Shown piece by piece: positions 57,819-64,000 of a stretch of DNA of 64,000 bases (its first letter is position 1; every line of letters starts with the position of its first letter). The notes below the pieces were generated by a model, which made no database searches, was not told the DNA's origin, and saw nothing but the letters and a program-made list of their open reading frames with translations. This DNA comes from Corallibacter vietnamensis (GTDB lineage Bacteria; Bacteroidota; Bacteroidia; Flavobacteriales; Flavobacteriaceae). Made by a program: the position numbers and the translations under genes. The stretch covers positions 372,001 through 436,000 of the forward strand of contig NZ_BAABBI010000002.1 of NCBI RefSeq assembly GCF_039537875.1, read 5' to 3'.

Positions 57819-59981
57819 ATGAAAGATAATCAATCAACTGGAGGTAAATGCCCATTCATGCATGGAGGAAATACAGCTACAGATAAAACAGTAACTGAAT
57901 GGTGGCCAAATGCATTAAATTTAAATATTTTACATCAGCACGATACCAAAACCAATCCTATGGGAGAAGGCTTTAGTTATCAAGAAGCGCTAAAAAAATT
58001 AGATGTAGCGTCATTAAAAAAAGATTTACATAATTTAATGACAGATAGTCAAGATTGGTGGCCTGCAGATTGGGGGCATTATGGCGGATTAATGATACGT
58101 ATGGCTTGGCATGCAGCTGGAACATATAGGGTTTCAGATGGTCGTGGTGGTGGTGGTACCGGGAATCAGCGTTTTGCGCCGCTTAACTCTTGGCCTGATA
58201 ATGTAAGTTTAGACAAGGCAAGACGTTTATTATGGCCTATTAAGAAGAAATACGGAAACAAAGTAAGTTGGGCAGATCTAATAATTCTGGCAGGAACAAT
58301 AGCGTACGAAAGTATGGGATTGAAAACTTTTGGTTTTGCTTTTGGTAGAGAAGATATTTGGCATCCAGAACAAGATATTTATTGGGGAGCAGAAAAAGAA
58401 TGGTTAGCACCTAGTGACGAACGCTATGATGATGTAAATAGCCCAGATACAATGGAAAACCCTTTAGCAGCTGTACAAATGGGATTGATTTACGTTAATC
58501 CAGAAGGAGTAAATGGTAAGCAGGATCCAATGAAAACGGCTGCGCAAGTAAGAGAGACTTTTAAAAGGATGGCTATGAATGATGAAGAAACCGTAGCGTT
58601 AACAGCAGGTGGTCATACTGTTGGTAAAATGCATGGTAATGGAGATGCGAGTATTCTTGGCCCAGATCCTGAAGGAGGAGCTTTAGAAGAGCAAGGTTTA
58701 GGTTGGTCTAATCCTACTAGAAAAGGTAAGGGAGCAGATGCAGTTACTAGCGGATTAGAAGGAGCCTGGACAACACATCCTACAAAATGGGATAATGGTT
58801 TTTTTGAAATGCTATTTAATCATGAATGGGAACCTAAAAAAAGTCCAGCAGGAGCTTGGCAATGGGAGCCAGTTAGTATTAAAGAAGAAGACAAGCCGGT
58901 TGATGTAGAAAACCCTTCAATACGCCATAACCCAGCAATGACAGATGCAGATATGGCGATGAAAGTAGATCCGGTATATAGAGAAATTTCATTAAACTTT
59001 AAAAAAGATTTCAATGCCTTTTCTGATGCTTTTGCTCGTGCTTGGTTTAAACTAACACATCGTGATATGGGGCCTAAATCAAGATATTTTGGACCAGATA
59101 TCCCGCAAGAAGATTTAATTTGGCAAGATCCAATTCCAGAAGGAAAAAGCGATTATAATGTTGAAGCTGTAAAACAGGAAATAGCAAACACAGGATTAAG
59201 TGTTTCTGAAATGGTTTCAACAGCTTGGGATAGTGCTAGAACTTTTAGAGGATCTGATTTTAGAGGAGGTGCTAATGGCGCTAGAATACGTTTGGCTCCG
59301 CAAAAAAGTTGGGAAGGCAACGAACCAGAAAGATTATCTAAAGTTTTATCAGTATTACAGCCAATTGCAGACGAATTTGATATAAGTATAGCAGATACCA
59401 TTGTGTTGGCAGGAAATGTAGGGCTAGAGCAAGCTATAAAAAAAGCTGGTTTTGATGTTGCGGTTCCATTTTTACCAGGAAGAGGAGATGCAACTGAAGA
59501 AATGACCGATATAGAATCTTTTGAACCTTTAGAACCTTTAGCTGATGGTTTTAGAAATTGGTTGAAAAAAGATTATGTTGTTAGTCCTGAAGAGTTATTG
59601 GTAGATCGCGCTCAACTTATGGGGTTGACAGCGCCTGAAATGGTAGTTTTAATAGGTGGTATGCGTGTAATAGGTACAAATTACGGAGGAACAAAACACG
59701 GAGTTTTTACTGAAAATGAAGGAGTTTTAACAAATGATTTTTTTGTAAATATTACAGATATGAGTTATTCATGGAAAGCATCTAATAGCGGTCTTTATGA
59801 GGTTTGTGATAGAGATACGGGTGCTGTAAAATGGACGGCGACACGAGTAGATTTGGTATTTGGATCAAACTCTATTTTGCGTGCTTATGCTGAATTGTAT
59901 GCACAGGATGATAGTAAAGAAAAGTTTGTGAAAGATTTTGTTGCAGCTTGGACTAAAGTTATGAATTCAGATAGATTTTAA
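57819..59981 (+). CDS. katG: Catalase-peroxidase KatG
   Basis: 720 residues. The distal heme pocket is MIRMAWHAAGTYRVSDGRGG (Arg, Trp, His near residue 90), the proximal His in ALTAGGHTVGKMHGNG near 260, and IYVNPEGVNGKQDP contains the Tyr of the Met-Tyr-Trp adduct. The C-terminal half is the usual non-heme duplicate domain. It breaks down hydrogen peroxide and acts as peroxidase. There is no signal peptide, so it is cytoplasmic. The inverted repeat in its leader may serve peroxide control. Confidence 0.97.
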   Translation: MKDNQSTGGKCPFMHGGNTATDKTVTEWWPNALNLNILHQHDTKTNPMGEGFSYQEALKKLDVASLKKDLHNLMTDSQDWWPADWGHYGGLMIRMAWHAAGTYRVSDGRGGGGTGNQRFAPLNSWPDNVSLDKARRLLWPIKKKYGNKVSWADLIILAGTIAYESMGLKTFGFAFGREDIWHPEQDIYWGAEKEWLAPSDERYDDVNSPDTMENPLAAVQMGLIYVNPEGVNGKQDPMKTAAQVRETFKRMAMNDEETVALTAGGHTVGKMHGNGDASILGPDPEGGALEEQGLGWSNPTRKGKGADAVTSGLEGAWTTHPTKWDNGFFEMLFNHEWEPKKSPAGAWQWEPVSIKEEDKPVDVENPSIRHNPAMTDADMAMKVDPVYREISLNFKKDFNAFSDAFARAWFKLTHRDMGPKSRYFGPDIPQEDLIWQDPIPEGKSDYNVEAVKQEIANTGLSVSEMVSTAWDSARTFRGSDFRGGANGARIRLAPQKSWEGNEPERLSKVLSVLQPIADEFDISIADTIVLAGNVGLEQAIKKAGFDVAVPFLPGRGDATEEMTDIESFEPLEPLADGFRNWLKKDYVVSPEELLVDRAQLMGLTAPEMVVLIGGMRVIGTNYGGTKHGVFTENEGVLTNDFFVNITDMSYSWKASNSGLYEVCDRDTGAVKWTATRVDLVFGSNSILRAYAELYAQDDSKEKFVKDFVAAWTKVMNSDRF

Positions 59982-60001
59982 TTATTGATATTGAGTATAA
60001 C

Positions 60002-60036
60002 AAAAAAGCCACTTCAATTAAGAAGTGGCTTTTTTA
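60002..60036. terminator. Bidirectional terminator between katG and the DUF6952 gene
   Basis: Perfect stem AAAAAAGCCACTTC / GAAGTGGCTTTTTT with a six-base loop. Confidence 0.9.
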
Positions 60037-60060
60037 TTTTGAAAAAAAATTAGTCAGTGT

Positions 60061-60318
60061 TTATTTATCAATTGATCCTAGTACACGTTTCATAAAGCTG
60101 TTAAGAGCTTCTTTTTGAGGTGTTCCATTTTTAATCATTTTATTAACTTCAATAGCACCATACATATTAGAGATTAGTTCTCCTATAACATCAAGTTCTT
60201 CGTCTTTAAGAGAAGGTACTTCTGTTAAGTCTTCAAGCGTTTCAATAGTTTCTAAAACAAAATCTTCGTCATTGTTTTCTATAAACTGTGTAAGGTGTTT
60301 AATTACTGGTAACTTCAT
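60061..60318 (-). CDS. DUF6952-like small protein
   Basis: 85 residues, helical and acidic, with no cysteine, signal peptide or membrane segment. The pattern 'KLPVIKHLTQFIENNDEDFVLETIE' and 'ALNSFMKRVLG' fits a small flavobacterial family, DUF6952 as I recall, found next to thioredoxin. The gene overlaps the thioredoxin-like gene by 20 bp in another frame, which is more overlap than usual and suggests tight coupling. Function is unknown; a partner of the thioredoxin or peroxiredoxin is plausible. Confidence 0.7.
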   Translation of the reverse strand: MKLPVIKHLTQFIENNDEDFVLETIETLEDLTEVPSLKDEELDVIGELISNMYGAIEVNKMIKNGTPQKEALNSFMKRVLGSIDK

Positions 60319-60613
60319 TGACTAAATCTTTTAGTACATCAAATTTGTTTGTTTGCACTTGGTTTACAATTTTTCCGTTTTTAAACGCAGCAAATGTTGG
60401 TAAATTACTCACATCAGCTAATTGTCTTGATTCAGGAAACTTTTCAGCATCTACTATAACGTAGGTGTCGTTTTCATTTTCTGTAGCTAGCTTTTTAAAC
60501 TTTGGTTTCATAATTCTACAGTTACCGCACCAAGTGGCAGAGTATTGTACAATCACAATTTCATTGTTGGCTACAATGTTTGATAAATTGTCTTGATCTA
60601 ATTCTTGTAACAT
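60299..60613 (-). CDS. Thioredoxin-like protein (CGNC active site)
   Basis: 104 residues with a thioredoxin fold. The active site is YSATWCGNCRIMKPKF (Cys-Gly-Asn-Cys), followed by the cis-Pro segment VSNLPTFAAFKNGK. There is no signal peptide, so it is cytoplasmic. It is located 11 bp after the peroxiredoxin gene and probably supplies electrons to it. The Asn in place of Pro in the active site shifts redox potential compared with classical CGPC thioredoxin (family knowledge). Confidence 0.9.
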   Translation of the reverse strand: MLQELDQDNLSNIVANNEIVIVQYSATWCGNCRIMKPKFKKLATENENDTYVIVDAEKFPESRQLADVSNLPTFAAFKNGKIVNQVQTNKFDVLKDLVNEVTSN

Positions 60614-60624
60614 AGTAAATAAAA

Positions 60625-61269
60625 TTAGTTTAAGTGAGCTTTAAGATACTCAGCTGTTCCTTTAGCATTAGCTTGCATTGCTTGTTTTCCTTCTTCCCAG
60701 TTTGCTGGACAAACTTCTCCATTTTTTTGAACGTGAGTTAAAGCATCAATAATTCTTAAGTATTCATTTACATTTCTACCTAAAGGCATGTTGTTTATGC
60801 TTTCGTGTTGTACAGTTCCTTCTTCATCAATAATGTAAGTAGCTCTGTAAGTTACATTGTCACCTTCAACAGTTACAACACCTGTTTCTTCGTTGTAAGT
60901 TTCGTTTGTAATATCTAAAATACCAAGCGTAGAAGCAAGGTTTCTGTTAGAGTCAGCTAGTAAAGGGTAAGTAACACCTTCTATACCACCATTGTCTTTT
61001 GCAGTACTTAACCAAGCAAAATGTACTTCAGGTGTGTCACAAGATGCGCCTATAACTATCGTGTTGCGTTTTTCAAATTCAGCTAATGCAGATTGAAATG
61101 CGTGTAATTCAGTTGGGCAAACAAAAGTAAAATCTTTTGGGTACCAAAATAATACTACTTTTTTGTTATTGTTTTTTGCTTCTTCAAGAACGTTTACTTT
61201 AAAAGTATCGCCCATTTCATTCATTGCGTCAACGTTTAAATCTGGGAATTTTTTTCCTACAAATGCCAT
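60625..61269 (-). CDS. Typical 2-Cys peroxiredoxin (AhpC/Prx1 type)
   Basis: 214 residues. The peroxidatic Cys lies in FWYPKDFTFVCPTELHAFQ (about residue 51), and the resolving Cys in NGEVCPANWEEGK (about residue 171). It reduces hydroperoxides and peroxynitrite with electrons from thioredoxin or AhpF. The 214-residue length and the longer C-terminus match Prx subclass enzymes in Bacteroidota. It heads the operon with the thioredoxin-like and DUF6952 genes; its upstream 210 bp hold an 11-bp inverted repeat at 61412. Confidence 0.94.
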   Translation of the reverse strand: MAFVGKKFPDLNVDAMNEMGDTFKVNVLEEAKNNNKKVVLFWYPKDFTFVCPTELHAFQSALAEFEKRNTIVIGASCDTPEVHFAWLSTAKDNGGIEGVTYPLLADSNRNLASTLGILDITNETYNEETGVVTVEGDNVTYRATYIIDEEGTVQHESINNMPLGRNVNEYLRIIDALTHVQKNGEVCPANWEEGKQAMQANAKGTAEYLKAHLN

Positions 61270-61411
61270 ATTTATTTTTTTTAATTTAGATTAATAATAC
61301 TGCGAAGCTAACTATTATTTGATCCTTTATGTATAGTTATTTATTATATAAAATTATATTAGTATAAGTTAATGAAATGGCATTATGAAAAACAGAGTAT
61401 TTTTTGTTTAC

Positions 61412-61441
61412 TTGATAATTTTAGAGTGTCAAAATTATCAA
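61412..61441. repeat. Perfect 11-bp inverted repeat upstream of the peroxiredoxin gene
   Basis: TTGATAATTTT and AAAATTATCAA separated by AGAGTGTC. It lies between nhaC and the peroxiredoxin gene. Without a T-run it is not a typical terminator; operator or transcript-end hairpin are both possible. Confidence 0.55.
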
Positions 61442-61479
61442 ATAATCAAAAACAGTGTTAAATCGTTGGTTTAATAATT

Positions 61480-62964
61480 TTATTTAGAAGTAAGTTGTTT
61501 TATTTTTATTGAGAATGCAGCGAACAATAATGTCATAAAAGGGCTTAACCAGTTAAATATGGCAAAGAAAAAGTAATCTACAACAGGTACGCCTAAAACA
61601 CCACTTTGATAAGCTCCACAGGTGTTCCAAGGGATTAATACAGAGGTTACAGTGCCAGAGTCTTCTAATGTTCTACTTAAATTTTCAGGAGCAAGGCCTT
61701 TGTCTTCATAGGCTTTTTTAAACATTTTACCAGGTACTACAAGAGCAAGATATTGATCTGAAGCAGTAACATTAAGAGCTAAACAGCTAGCAACAGTACT
61801 AGCAAATAAACCAAATGTGGTTGATGCTAAACTTAATAGTGCAGCGCTAATTCTAGATAAAGCTCCGATAGCATCCATAACGCCACCAAAAACCATGGCG
61901 CATATAATTAGCCAAATAGTTCCTAACATACCAGACATGCCGCCGGCAGAAAATAAATCATTTAGTTCAGTGCTTGTTGTTTCTACAGCTGTATCTACGG
62001 TCATTGCTTTCATGACACCTTTGTAAGCTGATTCAAAAGTTAGGCTGTTTGCTTCGGCTATATTAATTACAATTTCGGGTTGTGCTATAATTGCTGCAAT
62101 ACCACCTAAAAGAGTACCTACAAGTAGTGCTATTAATGGTGACGTTTTCTTAATTATCATAAAAATAACTAATACAGGAACAATAAATAGCCAAGGAGAA
62201 ATGTTAAACGAAGTTCCAATTGCGGTTAATTTATCTGATATATCAGGGGTTCCATGTGTGTCAATATTTAAACCTATAATAATGAAGATAATAAGCGTTA
62301 CAATAATTGTAGGAACAGTAGTAAAGCTCATATACTTTATATGGTCAAATAAATTAGCTCCTGCCATAGCAGGTGCAAGGTTTGTTGTGTCACTTAACGG
62401 AGACATTTTGTCTCCAAAATAAGCGCCAGATAAAACAGCTCCAGCAGTCATGCCAAGAGATATACCTAATGTGTCGCCTATACCAATAAGGGCAATACCT
62501 ACAGTAGCAGATGTTGTCCAGCTACTTCCTGTAGCTATAGATATTATGGCACAAATAATAACACAAGCAGGTAAAAATATTGTAGGATTCAGAATTTGTA
62601 ATCCGTAATAAATCATACTTGGAATTATACCGCTAATGAGCCATGTTCCTGCTAAAGATCCTACCATTAATAATATTAATATAGCTCCTGTAGTAGATTT
62701 TACATTTTCAGCAATTTCATTCATCATTTGTTCGTAAGACACTTTGTTGAAAAAACCCACGATGGCAGCTACTGCAGCACCTAATAATAATATAAATTGA
62801 TTACTTCCGCTTAAAGCGTCATCACCAAATACAAAAAACACATTATAGAAAAGCATCACTACTAAAGCAAATACAGGGATTAATGCTTCCCATATATTTA
62901 ACTCTTTGTTTTGAAATATTAGCTCGTCTTGCGGCTTTTTTGGTTTTATGTCTTTGCTCTCCAT
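61480..62964 (-). CDS. nhaC: Na+/H+ antiporter NhaC family
   Basis: 494 residues with about 12 membrane helices. Typical segments are ISIATGSSWTTSATVGIALIGIG and GAYFGDKMSPLSDTTNLAPA, the latter a family signature with Asp residues for ion exchange, and later SDQYLALVVPGKMF and VLIPWNTCGAYQSGVLG. It exports Na+ in exchange for protons, or may swap related organic acids (some members are malate/lactate antiporters). The N-terminal 25 residues are cytoplasmic and charged. It is separated from the peroxiredoxin gene by 210 bp. Confidence 0.92.
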   Translation of the reverse strand: MESKDIKPKKPQDELIFQNKELNIWEALIPVFALVVMLFYNVFFVFGDDALSGSNQFILLLGAAVAAIVGFFNKVSYEQMMNEIAENVKSTTGAILILLMVGSLAGTWLISGIIPSMIYYGLQILNPTIFLPACVIICAIISIATGSSWTTSATVGIALIGIGDTLGISLGMTAGAVLSGAYFGDKMSPLSDTTNLAPAMAGANLFDHIKYMSFTTVPTIIVTLIIFIIIGLNIDTHGTPDISDKLTAIGTSFNISPWLFIVPVLVIFMIIKKTSPLIALLVGTLLGGIAAIIAQPEIVINIAEANSLTFESAYKGVMKAMTVDTAVETTSTELNDLFSAGGMSGMLGTIWLIICAMVFGGVMDAIGALSRISAALLSLASTTFGLFASTVASCLALNVTASDQYLALVVPGKMFKKAYEDKGLAPENLSRTLEDSGTVTSVLIPWNTCGAYQSGVLGVPVVDYFFFAIFNWLSPFMTLLFAAFSIKIKQLTSK

Positions 62965-63087
62965 TTAGAAAATATGAATTGTTTTGGTTTGTAATGTTAC
63001 AATAATATTAAATTTTATGCAAATGCTAACTTAAACGACTAATTTCTGGTTTCATCGATTTTTTAATGTCAAATTCATTGCTAAAAA

Positions 63088-63095
63088 TACCTTTG
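63088..63095 (+). promoter_or_regulatory. Bacteroidota -7 box (TACCTTTG) for the surface protein gene
   Basis: A TAnnTTTG match 24 bases before the ATG at 63120. Confidence 0.5.
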
Positions 63096-63119
63096 CACCT
63101 CTTAAAAAAAAAGTCCCCT

Positions 63120-64000
63120 ATGAATAATTATAAAGTAATAATTTTATTAGCTTTAACAAACATCTTTATTATTACAAAAGCTTTAGCTCAAGTAGGAATA
63201 GGAACAACAAATCCACATCCTTCATCTGTATTAGACATTCAGAGTTCTTCAAAAGGAGTTTTACTTCCTCACGTAGCTTTAACTTCTTCATTAGATAGTC
63301 ATACAATTGCTAACCCAAAAACAGGATTGTTAGTTTTTAATACAAATGAAACAAATGGATTAACTCGAGGGTTTTATTTCTGGAATGATTCTAAATGGAG
63401 TGAAGTTGGAAAAACAGATTTAGGATCTGGTTCAGGAGGAAGTAATGCTTCAAGTTGGAATTTAGCTGGAAACAACCTAGATTCTTATTCTGGATCTCAT
63501 TTTATAGGTACGACATCTTATGATGCTCTAAATTTTAAAGTTGATAATAACTCTATTGGTTACTTACATCCTAATGGAGGTGTAAGTTTTGGTATTGGAA
63601 GTTCTGTAAATGAAAATCGCTCTATTGCATTGGGGCAAAATGCCAATGCTAATAACGCAGTTGAAGCTCAAGCAATAGGCCCTTACTCTAAAGCTTCAGG
63701 GTATCGCTCTATGGCTTTTGGTTATAAAGCGACTTCTACAGCTAATGGTGCAATGTCTTTAGGGGATGATTCTAAAGCTTCAGGTTATCGTTCTATGGCC
63801 ATAGGTTATGGGGCTAAATCTAATAATAATGATGCAGTGGCTTTAGGAGTGAATTCTTCAGCTGTTAATGAAAGTAGTGTTGCTATTGGTACAAATGCTA
63901 ATGCTAGCGGACAAAATTCTGTAGCAATAGGTAAAGGTTCTGTGGCAAACAATGCAAATACGATAATATTAGGTAATACAACTCCTGATTCTCAATGGGC
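63120..64000 (+). CDS. YadA-head-repeat surface protein, C-terminus cut by window edge
   Basis: At least 293 residues; the frame is open at the window end. The signal peptide (about 1-24, ending ALAQ) is followed by VGIGTTNPHPSSVLDIQSS, a Bacteroidota surface-protein opening, and a 'GLLVFNTNETNGLTRGFYFW' block. From about residue 160 there are repeats of the form S-x-A-x-G-x-x-A with about 14-residue spacing (SIALGQNANANNA, SMAFGYKATSTANGA, SMAIGYGAKSNNN, AVALGVNSSAVNE, SVAIGTNANASGQ), typical of trimeric autotransporter adhesin heads. It likely forms a trimeric stalked surface fibre. The anchor region is not in view. Confidence 0.85.
   Translation, partial: MNNYKVIILLALTNIFIITKALAQVGIGTTNPHPSSVLDIQSSSKGVLLPHVALTSSLDSHTIANPKTGLLVFNTNETNGLTRGFYFWNDSKWSEVGKTDLGSGSGGSNASSWNLAGNNLDSYSGSHFIGTTSYDALNFKVDNNSIGYLHPNGGVSFGIGSSVNENRSIALGQNANANNAVEAQAIGPYSKASGYRSMAFGYKATSTANGAMSLGDDSKASGYRSMAIGYGAKSNNNDAVALGVNSSAVNESSVAIGTNANASGQNSVAIGKGSVANNANTIILGNTTPDSQW

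Noticed and set aside
61340..61365. AT-only palindrome ATATAAaaTTATAT upstream of the peroxiredoxin gene
   Set aside because: Such symmetry is expected by chance in sequence this rich in A and T.
1..64000. CRISPR arrays
   Set aside because: No regularly spaced direct repeats with unique spacers and no cas genes were found.

Overview
This 64 kb window is AT-rich chromosomal DNA from a member of the Bacteroidota, most likely family Flavobacteriaceae. The evidence is the presence of lineage-typical genes (bacillithiol deacetylase BshB1, the fused CcsBA cytochrome c synthase, DUF2911, DUF4412 and DUF2520 proteins, an HYC_CC_PP protein), the near absence of Shine-Dalgarno motifs, and repeated TAnnTTTG -7 promoter boxes. 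No species is claimed. Both window edges cut genes: a glutathione peroxidase on the left and a YadA-head-repeat surface protein on the right.

Layout. 0-11.4 kb: a DUF2911 protein; a tight minus-strand operon for an exported PIG-L deacetylase, a 36-residue membrane peptide, an SSS symporter and a Gfo/Idh/MocA oxidoreductase; then a run DUF2520-KdsC-UbiA-Maf-MscS-CorA. 11.4-24.9 kb: a group 3 truncated globin, CcsBA, a broken mscL, a MATE exporter, a trans-sulfuration PLP enzyme, rlmF without a normal start codon, bshB1, tRNA-His, a methyltransferase, an M28 peptidase and small exported or membrane proteins.

24.96-46.76 kb is an integrated genomic island of about 21.8 kb. It sits in the 3' end of a tRNA-Ser(UGA) gene, is bounded by a 13-bp direct repeat of that tRNA end, and has paired AGGTCACC motifs 12 bp apart just inside each end as candidate integrase arm sites. 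The right end carries a tyrosine integrase, a small HTH protein and a family-A-polymerase-like protein that may replicate the element. The cargo is metal resistance: a seven-gene copper/silver-type operon (HYC_CC_PP, CusA, TolC, CopA, DUF305, CusB, HMA lipoprotein) and a second cluster (DUF6660, TonB receptor, Fur-family regulator, DUF3703, Zn/Cd-type ATPase) with the same candidate operator at both of its promoters. Two dispersed repeats are read in frame inside cusA, and a three-way-junction-like inverted repeat precedes it.

46.8-64 kb returns to core chromosome: a nitroreductase, a DegT aminotransferase, a DUF4412 protein, the minus-strand block tpx-dgk-ftsK-lolA-lptF/G-ribB (RibB with a degenerate GTP cyclohydrolase half), katG with an inverted repeat in its leader, a peroxiredoxin-thioredoxin-DUF6952 operon, NhaC and the partial surface protein. 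Tpx, KatG, peroxiredoxin and thioredoxin together make this an oxidative-stress-rich stretch.
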